In this document: one piece after another, positions 44,301 through 52,444 of the stretch
How positions within the stretch are numbered: position 1 is the first letter of the stretch
Layout: every line of letters begins with the position of its first letter
From: Mobilibacterium timonense
GTDB lineage: Bacteria; Bacillota; Clostridia; Peptostreptococcales; Anaerovoracaceae
Direction of reading: 5' to 3'
DNA length: 64,000 nucleotides
Assembly (NCBI RefSeq): GCF_900155555.1
Contig: NZ_FUHN01000008.1
Coordinates: 628,117 to 692,116, forward strand
Made by a program: the position numbers and the translations under genes
Notes under the pieces: model-generated
Seen by the model: the letters and a program-made list of their open reading frames with translations, nothing else
What the model was told of the DNA's origin: nothing
The model's database searches: none

Positions 44301-46256
44301 GAGAACATCTATCTATTCCCTGAGGACATACCGATAAACATCGCGAACCCGGAAGACATCGCGAAGCTGAAAAGCCTTTTCAAGGACAGCGACCTCTACA
44401 TCGCCGTCGGCTCCGACGTGGTGAAAAACGCCTCGAGCTACCGGATCGCGCCGGGGGAGAACACGATACACAGCCTGAACCACATCATCTTCGACCGGGA
44501 AGTGAAGAGGCCGACGGAGAGGGGCAACCTCACCGCTGCCACGGACGATCAGTCCTACCCGATACAGGGCGAGGTGGTCCACCTGTCGCTGGCGAAGTAC
44601 TACGAGGATATCAGCTCTACCAGGATCAGAGAGAACATCGACCTCGACAGGGACGTTTCCACCCTCGTGGACCCTATGGCACAGAGCTTCATATACGAGA
44701 ACAGCCTGTACTCCCGTGAGCCTACCTTCAAGCACGTGCTCCAGGCGCGGTCCATCAGGATCAGCAGCTACCAGCCGGGGCAGTACATCGACGTGGAGAG
44801 CCTGGTGACCGGGGAGATGGCCCGCAAGGGCTTCGACCCGCGCAGGGACGAGGATTTCCTGGAAAATGAAAAGACCCATTCCGTGTATATCGAGAATACC
44901 GGGAAGAGCGGGAAGGTCATCGGCGTCGCGGCGGCGCGCAGGGTGTCGAGCGAACACCTGCTGGACGTGGTGAAGGATCCGGACATCGCCGCGAGGATCA
45001 GGAAGAATGCCGCGGGGAGGATCGCCGTCATCGGCCTGTTCTATTACGGCAGCATGAGGGGGACTTCGAACCTTTCACAGATACTCCTGACGGAGATCAT
45101 GGCAAGGCTCCTTGAAAAGGACTACACCTACTGTCTGTACATCCCGGTGGACGAGGCGGGGATGAACCCTGCCACGCTGGATGCCTTCAGGCATCAGGGG
45201 TTCGTGAACATATCGGGGGACCACGACAACCCGGTGCTGGCCGTGGACATGCGGGCGCCGATCGTGCTTTTCAGAGATGTGGAGACGGTGATCAAGAACC
45301 CGTTCAACAAGAGCCTGAAGGTCCAGAAGGCCCTGGACTCCGCACACATGCGGCTGCTCCACACATTCAACGAGCTTTTCCCGGGGAAGCTGATCATGAG
45401 CTTCAACACCAGCGCCGTCTACAGCAAGATCATCGACCTGGTGGCCAGGGAAAACGGCGTGACCACAGTGCCGGGGACGATCAAGGACAGGGGGCCCTAT
45501 ATCTCCGTGCCTTTCGGAAAGGCGCTGTCCGGAGTCCTGGTGCCGAACACCGTCACCAAGGAGCTCCACACCGGGAAGTATTTCACCCCTGAGCTCCAGG
45601 GGTTCCAGGTCAGGGAGGCCAGGAACTACAGCAAGATAGAGAACCAAGTGAAGACCATCAAGTCCTTCGGCAGGGATGTGATACTCATAGATGACCTGCT
45701 CCACAAGGGCTACAGGATGAAGAGCCTCCTCCCTATCTTCCAGCGCCAGGGCGTGAACATCAGGAAGATCGTGGTGGGCGTGCTCACAGGAAACGCCAGG
45801 GACCAGATGACACTTCAGGGCATGTCCGTGGATGCGGCCTATTTCATTCCGGGGATCAGCATATGGGCCAACGAGAGGGACTGCTACCCGTTCATCGGCG
45901 GGGACAGCGTGGATCCGGGCCCTGGCGAGGAGAGAAGCTGGGACGCCTCCATCAACTTCATAATGCCGTTTACTTCATACAGCTTCGTGGGCAGGACCGA
46001 CAGGGACGCCACATTCAGGTATTCCATGACTTGCCTCGAAAACGCCCTGGAGATAATGAAGGCTCTCGAGGCCGACTACCAGGAGCGCTTCGGGAAAAAG
46101 CTCACCCTCGGCAGGCTCGGGGAGACCATCAAGTCGCCTTTGCGTCCGGAGATAGGAAGGGGCATGAGCTACGACATGAACATGGCTCCGTCAACGTTTA
46201 TCGAGAACAACATCATCGAGGCCAGGCGGATGCACATGATCAAGACCAACAGATAA
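41382..46256 (+). CDS. 1,624-residue fusion: HD domain, helical repeats, NadD-like nucleotidylyltransferase, GNAT-like and PRTase-like segments
   Basis: Not a characterised protein. In order: helical N-terminus; HD phosphohydrolase region with GGVHYVAMHM near residue 199, THDVGKYG at 229-236 and HIAANHS near 267; alpha-helical HEAT-like repeats (about 400-900); a nucleotidylyltransferase with FFPGTFDPFSLGHKA at about 915 and SSTRIRENI near 1084; a segment resembling GNAT (about 1130-1290); and a C-terminal part with VILIDDLLHKGYR near 1427, like the PRPP loop of phosphoribosyltransferases. HD (YqeK) and NadD pair in many Firmicutes, so nucleotide or NAD metabolism is plausible, but the substrate is unknown. 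The next gene starts 13 bases after the stop. Segment boundaries are by eye. Confidence 0.75.
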   Translation: MDERGLLYQELRSHLLDRSFLRAAKLDRKHIMSILQSQGEPMAEELSQVLKEYPAPAMGHNESSGVLKRFDTRDIVSIAEKFVPELRDEPAEGWVYHCFKGLLHQLYPHMEQPEDWEERSAGRFLVLQIMRAAFSWERKVLPFDPTREMDLLSDQEVTAGGFTPEYIHMHKLIRSRYVHEFARIGIDITPFNTLGHIGGVHYVAMHMARQLYKAGVPVDLALMSGAAATHDVGKYGCRSWEARRVPYLHYYYSSECLRSFGLNKIEHIAANHSTWDLELENLSVESLLLIYADFRTKSDRNSDNQEVVHFYSLKDAFQVILNKLDNVDQAKENRYRKVYAKLKDFEDYMVELGADPELPEDLREVKDPEIHTVKREMALLGGFQVIDQLKYDAIQHNIALMSRFNSQEDFASLLENARSARSWNDLRTYMSILGEYFTYMTENQKSMTLQFLYEVLSNRESDIRDQAASIMGSITARYSIEYNKELPDDALRPAIAETNVKLFRETLERILDPGYKYTRQHQIWIMGTAGPYINSTLASCGQQRRPRFLQVVQDAFSRAVNSAAPGRKEAPLIALLSAVEVMDPEFFTEEMKLTLNQAFLQIYGKLSRSVDFLILELLGRIDGLDAGLGIPDKDEEFLRLLDVSGPSADLTARLSTMFLDNLKTSTPWVVKKANINFMLMSMDELTEDHCIQIATHFANLLKVSETVAVRRRAGEALVEIMDRIPYGARNEVAVELINALDLGDYQFTKYIPDYLGILLFYLKQEELDETLDEMEERMLVRGESTAMAILKTCGVMLQNMDRFIPEGKEDDKIIKARRMRIMYLILKGFGSYREVMSREAFNTIGELYGSGLLSLEQKNRLFRHSAKKLMLMIDEKEESELDFYNDAAALNQIYRFINQFQSDGGGFRVGGKRKSAFFPGTFDPFSLGHKAIATTIRDKGFDVYLALDEFSWSKNTQPHMLRRQIIQMSTADQENIYLFPEDIPINIANPEDIAKLKSLFKDSDLYIAVGSDVVKNASSYRIAPGENTIHSLNHIIFDREVKRPTERGNLTAATDDQSYPIQGEVVHLSLAKYYEDISSTRIRENIDLDRDVSTLVDPMAQSFIYENSLYSREPTFKHVLQARSIRISSYQPGQYIDVESLVTGEMARKGFDPRRDEDFLENEKTHSVYIENTGKSGKVIGVAAARRVSSEHLLDVVKDPDIAARIRKNAAGRIAVIGLFYYGSMRGTSNLSQILLTEIMARLLEKDYTYCLYIPVDEAGMNPATLDAFRHQGFVNISGDHDNPVLAVDMRAPIVLFRDVETVIKNPFNKSLKVQKALDSAHMRLLHTFNELFPGKLIMSFNTSAVYSKIIDLVARENGVTTVPGTIKDRGPYISVPFGKALSGVLVPNTVTKELHTGKYFTPELQGFQVREARNYSKIENQVKTIKSFGRDVILIDDLLHKGYRMKSLLPIFQRQGVNIRKIVVGVLTGNARDQMTLQGMSVDAAYFIPGISIWANERDCYPFIGGDSVDPGPGEERSWDASINFIMPFTSYSFVGRTDRDATFRYSMTCLENALEIMKALEADYQERFGKKLTLGRLGETIKSPLRPEIGRGMSYDMNMAPSTFIENNIIEARRMHMIKTNR

Positions 46257-46269
46257 GGAACACAGTGAG

Positions 46270-47298
46270 ATGAAAAGCATAAGAGATCTGTACGCGGATA
46301 CCGGAATGAGCTATGACCCCGCCACCGCGGGGTGCCCGATAGAGCTCGGAAAAAAACAGCGTGTCAGCATCGTCGCCCTCGGGGACGTTGGCGCCACCAT
46401 GCTCATCGGCCTGAGGCTACTGGGAGCCCCGGTGATACAGGACATAGGGATATTCGACATCAGCGGCAGGAACACAGCCCGGCTTGAGATGGAGATCAAC
46501 CAGATCTACGGCCCCGGGGACTGGTGTCAGGGCATGCCGCCGGTGGAGGTGATAGGAGAGGATGAGATCTTCCAGAGGGACGTGGTCCTCTTCTGTGCCA
46601 GCAGGGGCGTGCCGCCGGTGAAGTCCGGGGAAAAAGAGAGTCAGGAAAGGCCCGGCGCCGGCGGGGGGCCTGAGAAGCCCGCAGTGGACGTGAGGATGGT
46701 CCAGCTGGAGGCCAACAGGGAGATCATCAGGCACTACGGGGAGCTGGCCCGGAAGGCCGGCTTCAGAGGTCTGTTCTGCGTGATCTCGGATCCGGTGGAT
46801 CCGCTGTGCGCGGCCTTCCTGGACAGCTCCGGCCTGGAGCCGTGTCAGATCAAGGGCTTCGGCCTGGGTGTCATGAACGCCAGAGCGCGGTACTACAGCC
46901 AGAGAGATGCGAGATTTTCCAGGTTCCTCACAGACGGCAGGGTCTTCGGGCCCCACGGTGACGGCCTGGTAGTGGCGGATTCCGTCCGCGACTACGATGA
47001 TGATCTGTCTCTGGAACTCACCGGACTCACCAGGGATGCGAACATCAAGGTCAGGGATCTGGGCTTCAAGCCATATATAGCTCCCGCGCTTTCATCCGGC
47101 GCGCTTTCGGTAATAAGCCTGCTCAGGGGAGAGTGGCACTACAGCTCCCTTTTCCTCGGTGGCGCCTATCTGGGTATCAGGAACCGAATGACCGCCGAAG
47201 GAGACCAGTTCGAGGACGTACCGCTGGACGACCGGCTGTACTCCAGGATCCTGAAGTCATATCAGGAGCTGGTGGAGATAAGGAAGAACATGAACTGA
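46270..47298 (+). CDS. lactate/malate dehydrogenase-like protein
   Basis: 342 residues with a Rossmann start (VSIVALGDVGATMLIGLRLLG) and LDH/MDH-type landmarks in order: IGIFDISG, CVISDPVDPLC (like TNPVD), FGLGVMNARARYY and VFGPHGDGLVV, in which the catalytic His-Gly-Asp is kept though GEHGDS has become GPHGDG. A Gly/Pro-rich insert at about residues 118-135 is unusual. Real lactate or malate activity is doubtful; it may bind NAD(H) and act on another hydroxy acid. Part of a three-gene unit with the 1,624-residue fusion and a flavodoxin-fold protein. Confidence 0.7.
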   Translation: MKSIRDLYADTGMSYDPATAGCPIELGKKQRVSIVALGDVGATMLIGLRLLGAPVIQDIGIFDISGRNTARLEMEINQIYGPGDWCQGMPPVEVIGEDEIFQRDVVLFCASRGVPPVKSGEKESQERPGAGGGPEKPAVDVRMVQLEANREIIRHYGELARKAGFRGLFCVISDPVDPLCAAFLDSSGLEPCQIKGFGLGVMNARARYYSQRDARFSRFLTDGRVFGPHGDGLVVADSVRDYDDDLSLELTGLTRDANIKVRDLGFKPYIAPALSSGALSVISLLRGEWHYSSLFLGGAYLGIRNRMTAEGDQFEDVPLDDRLYSRILKSYQELVEIRKNMN

Positions 47299-47344
47299 GA
47301 GCGCTTGATCGCACTGAATGAACTGAAAGAAGGCGTATAGGAAA

Positions 47345-48475
47345 ATGGATAACAAAGAGATCGTGGTTATCAGCCCTGTAAGCGCCGAGGCCAGAAACCT
47401 CAGTGGCCAGAGGAGGAGCGTGAGACTGAAGGGCGTCCTGAGCCGGGCTCTGGAGGGCCTGGACTGCCGCCTGATCCACATGGTGGAGGACATCGAGGAC
47501 GGGGACCTGCAGGACAGGCGGGTCCTCTTTGCCATAAACCTCAGCAGCGCCGGGGTGAACATGGAGTTCTACCGGCTGCTGGAATACCTGAGGGCCCACG
47601 AGGACTGCCTTAAGGGCAGCATCGGTGGCATCGTAGTGGACGGCGGCGGGGAGATGTACACCAAGGGTATCGCCCGGCGCATGGCCTTCAGCGCCAACCG
47701 CGCGGGGTGCACTTTTCCCGGAAAAGCCCTGGTGGAGGCCACGGGATCCCTGAGGAATTTTCAGGTCCTGAGCCGGGTCATGGAAAAAGAGCCGATGGAG
47801 GTCTACGGGATCCAGGTGGAAAAGCTCGTTCGCCGCATCATGGGCTTTCAGATCCAGGGGGCGCCAGGTGCTCAGGATGCACCAGGGACTGCAGAGGTCC
47901 GGGGCGTCGGCGATGGTCAAAGGCTTAAAGTCCTCGCAGTCCACGCCAGCACCCGCAGCTCCTCCAACACCCTTTTGCTCTGGGACGAGGTGAAAAAACA
48001 CCTGGAGCCACGGGCATCCATCAGGGAGATCTCCCTGCGTAACGGGCAGATGGTGGACTGCCGCGGCTGCAAGTACGAGACCTGCAGGCACTTCGGGGAA
48101 AAGGGCCGCTGCTTCTACGGCGGCATCATGGTCGATCAGGTCTACCCGGCCATCGTGGACTGCGACGTGCTGGTGATGATCTGCCCTAACTACAACGATG
48201 CGCTGGGGGCCAATCTCACCGCCTTCATCAACCGGCTCACCGCCGTCGTGAACATCAGGAGCTTTGAGAAAAAGAGAGTGTACGCCATCATAGTTTCCGG
48301 CTACAGCGGCGGTGACATCCTGGCGGAGCAGGTGCTCGGGGCCATGAGTATGAACAAGGGATTCATCCTGCCTCCTCGCTTCGCGCTTCTGGAGACGGCC
48401 AACGACCCGGGCACCGTAATGGAGATCCCGGGGATAAGAGAAAAAGCTGAGACCTTTGCCGATGGCATCAGGTAA
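47345..48475 (+). CDS. flavodoxin-fold NAD(P)H-dependent oxidoreductase-like protein
   Basis: 376 residues. The N-terminal about 190 residues form a first alpha/beta domain (GGIVVDGGGEMYTKGIARRM) that also looks flavodoxin-like but degenerate. The C-terminal domain begins LKVLAVHASTRSSSNT (FMN phosphate loop), has a Cys pair in DCRGCKYETC and the flavin-side stretch CPNYNDALGANLTAFINR. Resembles NADPH-dependent FMN reductases. Lies 46 bases after the dehydrogenase-like gene, presumably the same transcript. Function is not assigned. Confidence 0.7.
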   Translation: MDNKEIVVISPVSAEARNLSGQRRSVRLKGVLSRALEGLDCRLIHMVEDIEDGDLQDRRVLFAINLSSAGVNMEFYRLLEYLRAHEDCLKGSIGGIVVDGGGEMYTKGIARRMAFSANRAGCTFPGKALVEATGSLRNFQVLSRVMEKEPMEVYGIQVEKLVRRIMGFQIQGAPGAQDAPGTAEVRGVGDGQRLKVLAVHASTRSSSNTLLLWDEVKKHLEPRASIREISLRNGQMVDCRGCKYETCRHFGEKGRCFYGGIMVDQVYPAIVDCDVLVMICPNYNDALGANLTAFINRLTAVVNIRSFEKKRVYAIIVSGYSGGDILAEQVLGAMSMNKGFILPPRFALLETANDPGTVMEIPGIREKAETFADGIR

Positions 48476-48782
48476 AAGAAAAACCCCCGTTCCGGGGGGA
48501 ACAGGGGTGGGGTCAGGTTCTTCGAACAAGAGAGGATCAACAAGGTCCCCCCGGTATTCGTTGGTAAGAGATGTGTCTTTTGCAGGGCCGGTACCTGGTA
48601 TACAGGCCCTGTTGTTTGGGGTAAGACACAAACAATCATTTCTTTCATTAACTATTTTACGAATTTTCGGGACCTTTGGAAGACAAACAAAGTAATAGAC
48701 ATATTAGCTTGTACGATAACCAAAACTAAGTTAAACTGATAACGGTATTAACAAAGCAGAAGAAAGGTTATATGCGGGTAAT
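48476..48782. other. gene-free stretch with hairpins before the LysR gene
   Basis: A CCCCC/GGGGG hairpin (about 48484-48498) lies just after the stop, and CAGGGCC (48583-48589) pairs with GGCCCTG (48605-48611), followed by TTGTTT, a moderate terminator. Beyond 48650 the sequence becomes AT-rich, as expected of a promoter region for the LysR gene. No gene is seen. Confidence 0.55.
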
Positions 48783-49652
48783 ATGGACAGCAGAAAAATT
48801 CAGGTTTTGCTGACTACCCTGCGCCTTGGCAGTTTCAACAAGGCGGCAGAGGAGCTACACATGACTCAGTCGGCTGTGACACAGTCGATGAACCACTTTG
48901 AGGACGAACTGGGGTTCAGGGTCCTCAACCGCTCCCACAACGGCATCACACTGACATCCGCGGGGGAGAGGATACTCCCTTTTATCGAAGAGGCGGACAG
49001 GGCTCTTGCGAGGGTGGAAGTCGAAGCGCGGGAGATCTCCGGAGGAGGTTCTCTGCCGATACGGATCGGCGCCTATGCCAGCATCGCCAGCGCCTGGATC
49101 CCGGCGGCGGTGATGGGGTTCAAGGGAAAACACCCTCAGGTGGAGTTCACCATGACCGTCAGCACTTACTCACTGGTCCAGAAGATGCTCGATGATGAAG
49201 TGGACCTGATAATGTGCGACAGCGACATCGTGTCCGGCTTCGATAAGAAGAAATACACCTGGTGTCCACTGGCGGAGGACGAGTACTTCGCGGTGGTGCC
49301 GAGAGATCTTTTCCCGCAGGACATGACGCAGATCAGCCAGGAACGCCTCATGGAAGAGACATTCATAATGGCGTCGGCGGACACGCTCCACAGGCACATG
49401 ACCGTGAAGCCTAAGAAGATGATGTCCGTGACCAGCGATGACGACGCGTCCATCGCATCGATCGTCTCCCACGGCATCGGCGTCACCATGGAGCCGGAGC
49501 TGTGCCTCCGGAACCTGCCGGGCAACATCCGTATCATGAAGGTCCGCCCGAGGGAGGCCAGGACGCTGGGGATCCTGGTGCCGAAGAACACCACGAGCAT
49601 CGTGAAGGAGTTCGTGATGTTCGTGAAAAAGATGGACGTGGCGAGCCTGTAG
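48783..49652 (+). CDS. LysR family transcriptional regulator
   Basis: 289 residues. Winged helix at the N-terminus: LRLGSFNKAAEELHMTQSAVTQSMNHFEDELG, followed by the NRSHNGITLTSAGERILPF wing and linker helix. The C-terminal periplasmic-binding-like fold senses a small molecule. It does not sit divergent to a target: the unit upstream runs in the same direction and the WYL gene downstream converges, so targets are unknown. Confidence 0.92.
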   Translation: MDSRKIQVLLTTLRLGSFNKAAEELHMTQSAVTQSMNHFEDELGFRVLNRSHNGITLTSAGERILPFIEEADRALARVEVEAREISGGGSLPIRIGAYASIASAWIPAAVMGFKGKHPQVEFTMTVSTYSLVQKMLDDEVDLIMCDSDIVSGFDKKKYTWCPLAEDEYFAVVPRDLFPQDMTQISQERLMEETFIMASADTLHRHMTVKPKKMMSVTSDDDASIASIVSHGIGVTMEPELCLRNLPGNIRIMKVRPREARTLGILVPKNTTSIVKEFVMFVKKMDVASL

Positions 49653-49701
49653 GATGGCGATCAGGTCGGAGATAAACGTTGAGGCGATTTTTGCAGCAAA
49701 A

Positions 49702-49744
49702 AACGGCTCCCGTGAGTTCAGATGTGAACTGGCACGGAGCCGTT
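49702..49744. terminator. bidirectional terminator between the LysR and WYL genes
   Basis: AACGGCTCC (49702-49710) pairs with GGAGCCGTT (49736-49744). The inner sequence continues the stem with AGTTCA/TGAACT. The + side is followed by CTTTTC and the - side by T-rich sequence, so both convergent genes may use it. Confidence 0.75.
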
Positions 49745-49804
49745 CTTTTCGTTTGTCGTCAATATGGCGGGATGTGCCGGGAGCCAGCCCCGTCTGTCTC
49801 GATC

Positions 49805-50881
49805 TTACCGCGACTTGATCCGCCTTATGTCACGGAGCTCCACGTCACAGACCTTGGCGGCCCTGTATTCGTACTCCTCCGCCACCTTCTTGGGGCCGAG
49901 TATCCGCATCTGGTCGCTGAACTGGAAGAGCCAGCCGAAGAATGTCGGGCTGACCTGGACGTTCACTGTTATTGTGAGGGTGCCCCTCGGCGTCTCCTCG
50001 ATCTTCACGTCCTCCCCGAATCGGTCGTAGACCACGCCCAGCATTTTCAGGGAATTCTGGAACTCGAGGGTGACCTGCTCCGGCTTGCCCATGAACATGC
50101 TGAAGACCTGTTCCCGGTAGTCCGATATGTAATCCAGGGCCTTTTCCGCCTCCGGACAGATCGGTATGAAATACCTGGACTTGTCCTCCTCCAGGACGAC
50201 GTCCTTCATCCGGTCCACCCTGTAGTTCCGGAGTTCCTTCTGGGTCACGGAGTAGCCCATGAGGTAGTAGTTTTCGTGATCTATGATGAGGGCCAGGGGA
50301 TCCACGACGTAAAGGGCGTGATCGTGGTGGTACCTGGGTTTCCCCTCGACGTCCAGGCTGTAGTAGTAAAAGTTGATCCGAAGCTTGTTTACGATAGCGT
50401 CCTGTATGGTGTCGATGTTGTACAGGATGGATTCGTTTGTGTGCTTCATGGTCTTGCAGCTGGTCATGCTCTCCTTGAGCAGCTGGGCCCGGTGGCTTCC
50501 CGCAAGGTCCGCCAGCCGCTGGATCAGCTCCTGGGACTTGCTTTCTGTGATGAATGTGGACGCCCTTACCGCGTCCATGAGGATCTTTATCTCCGGGCTG
50601 GAAAAGCTCCGGTCTTCGTAGTAGTAGGCCTTCTCGTGTCCGATGAAGGTGCTCTGTACCTCGTAGCCGTTTTCCGTGAGAGTGTCCATATCCTTTTTCA
50701 GAGTCCTGCGGTCACAGGTGATTCCCATTTTCATAAGATCCTTGCAGAACTGGCTGGTGGTCCTGGGATGGTTCTCATCGGTGTCGTGCTTTAATATTTC
50801 AAGTAGCTTTACGAGTTTTACTTTCTGGCAGTTCTTATGATGAACTTCGCTTTCGCGGGTCTCCTTGATGTCGTCCGCCAT
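49805..50881 (-). CDS. WYL-domain transcriptional regulator
   Basis: 358 residues. N-terminal winged helix (KLVKLLEILKHDTDE, TSQFCKDLMKMGITCDRRTLKKDMDTL in two parts) then the WYL ligand domain (INFYYYSLDVEGKPRYHHD, DPLALIIDHENYYLMGYS) and the C-terminal WCX extension. Such regulators often sense nucleotides or oligonucleotides and control defence or stress genes. No defence genes are adjacent. GGAGGG ribosome site on the - strand. Confidence 0.88.
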   Translation of the reverse strand: MADDIKETRESEVHHKNCQKVKLVKLLEILKHDTDENHPRTTSQFCKDLMKMGITCDRRTLKKDMDTLTENGYEVQSTFIGHEKAYYYEDRSFSSPEIKILMDAVRASTFITESKSQELIQRLADLAGSHRAQLLKESMTSCKTMKHTNESILYNIDTIQDAIVNKLRINFYYYSLDVEGKPRYHHDHALYVVDPLALIIDHENYYLMGYSVTQKELRNYRVDRMKDVVLEEDKSRYFIPICPEAEKALDYISDYREQVFSMFMGKPEQVTLEFQNSLKMLGVVYDRFGEDVKIEETPRGTLTITVNVQVSPTFFGWLFQFSDQMRILGPKKVAEEYEYRAAKVCDVELRDIRRIKSR

Positions 50882-51048
50882 TAGGTCCCTCCGCTTAATA
50901 CTTATTCTGATGTGAAATAATTTGTCAAAACCCCTCCGCTTTTGATTGTAGCACCAAAAAGGTCAGATTTAAACACGGAAGAGGAATTAAAAGATCCCGG
51001 GAGGAGGTGACACGAAATGATCGCCCTATCCCCCCGGGACCTGATCAA

Positions 51049-52350
51049 CTATGACTTGTATGACTGATACGGGTGCGCATCCGTGTACTCTTCCCACAGC
51101 TGGTAGTACAGCGCCTGCATCTCTCCGTAGTACTTCTGCTTTGTATCGGAGTCGGTGGCTTCCTCGTACTTCTTCACCAGCTTCATGTACTTCCTGTTGG
51201 TCTTGCAGGCCACCTCTCTCTTCAGCCTGTACTGAGAGTAGTTCCACGTCTCGTAGTCTGGATCGTTCCTGTGATCCGGCAGATTCAGCTCGGACTTCAG
51301 CTTCTCGGATATGAAGTCGGTATACTTCATGGCTCCGAAGATGTTCACGTGGTTCTTCTCGAAGTAGTCACGGCTCCAGTTCATGTCTATCTCATCCTTG
51401 AGCTCTCCGTGGTTGAAGTCCCAGACCTCGTAACCGCGGCCTTCGATGTAGTCCACGGCCGTGTTCAGGCGCTCCTGCTTGTCCTGGTCCGCATAGTAAG
51501 GCGAAGCAACGAAGATCACCTTCTGGTCCAGTGTATCGCAGTAGTCCAGCAGGTCGTCCAGGGTCTCCATCCTGGCCTCACCCAGGGACTGGGTGCCGGC
51601 GTACTCGCCGGGGTCGCTGAGCTTTTCCACGTAATAGCTCTTGCTGGTAGGCAGGAACCCCTTGTACGAGGTCTTTTCCCTGGTCCCCAGCAGGTCCGTC
51701 CCGGTGATGTCGCCGTCCCAGCGGCTGTGGTATTTCAGGAACGGGAAGTAGTAGTCCCACTTGTCGTAGTCGAAGTTCTCAAGGCCGAGCCCCTTGAAGT
51801 AAGCGAGGTTGTCATCGATCAGGTCCTTTCTGTTCTCCGACTGGCGGAAGGCGTCGGTGACCCTCCGCAGGTCCGCCTCGTACAGGTGGTCGTCGGTCTT
51901 GACCACGTTCCTGATCTCGATGAGGATCACCTTGCAGTTCGGCTGGGTCTTCAGAGCCTCCTTGATTATGTACTTCTGGGACACTATCGGCTGCGAGCTG
52001 GTGGCAAGGTCGAAAACGGTGAATCCGTACTTGCTGAAAGCCCGTGGAGCCATGAAGTACCTGTAGGTACCGCTGGACCCCAGATATATCCCGTCTATCG
52101 TGTCCTCAGATGCGGCGTAGAAGGAGTTGAAGACCTTCTCCGACCCCATCTCGTCTTTCATGTCGAACACCCTAAGGAGGTAGAAGCAGAAGAGGCAGAA
52201 GATCACTGCAAAAACCAGTGCTCTCACCTTCGGACCCTTCCCGGTATTGCTGTTGAAGGCGCTGTCCGGATCCTTCAGAGCGGCCCGGAGCCTCTGCCTC
52301 CTGGTGGGTCTGTCGTTTTCACGGGTGTTGTTATCCTTCCCATGTATCAT
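51049..52350 (-). CDS. SGNH-fold (DltD/AlgX-like) envelope protein
   Basis: 433 residues from the ATG at 52350, which follows GGAGGAA; a longer frame to 52410 lacks this. After a cytoplasmic basic stretch, one membrane helix (VRALVFAVIFCLFCFYLL) exports the rest. A GSSGTYRYF motif with the possible catalytic serine lies about 30 residues after the helix, and the C-terminal NHVNIFGAMKYTDF carries a conserved-type histidine. Resembles DltD/AlgX-type partners of MBOAT acyltransferases. It lies downstream of the MBOAT gene and is likely the final acyl-transfer component. Confidence 0.7.
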   Translation of the reverse strand: MIHGKDNNTRENDRPTRRQRLRAALKDPDSAFNSNTGKGPKVRALVFAVIFCLFCFYLLRVFDMKDEMGSEKVFNSFYAASEDTIDGIYLGSSGTYRYFMAPRAFSKYGFTVFDLATSSQPIVSQKYIIKEALKTQPNCKVILIEIRNVVKTDDHLYEADLRRVTDAFRQSENRKDLIDDNLAYFKGLGLENFDYDKWDYYFPFLKYHSRWDGDITGTDLLGTREKTSYKGFLPTSKSYYVEKLSDPGEYAGTQSLGEARMETLDDLLDYCDTLDQKVIFVASPYYADQDKQERLNTAVDYIEGRGYEVWDFNHGELKDEIDMNWSRDYFEKNHVNIFGAMKYTDFISEKLKSELNLPDHRNDPDYETWNYSQYRLKREVACKTNRKYMKLVKKYEEATDSDTKQKYYGEMQALYYQLWEEYTDAHPYQSYKS

Positions 52351-52444
52351 GGAAGTAATTCCTCCGATCTCTAGTAAAAGTCTTTTTCGTTTATCTTCAG
52401 CCTGCGGCATTGCGCGGCAGTGCGTGTTCGCATGCAGGAATCCA

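Noticed and set aside
46270..47298. Plain L-lactate dehydrogenase
   Set aside because: The core motif is altered (GPHGDG), there is a Gly/Pro-rich insert, and the context is nucleotide-related; only a family-level call is justified.
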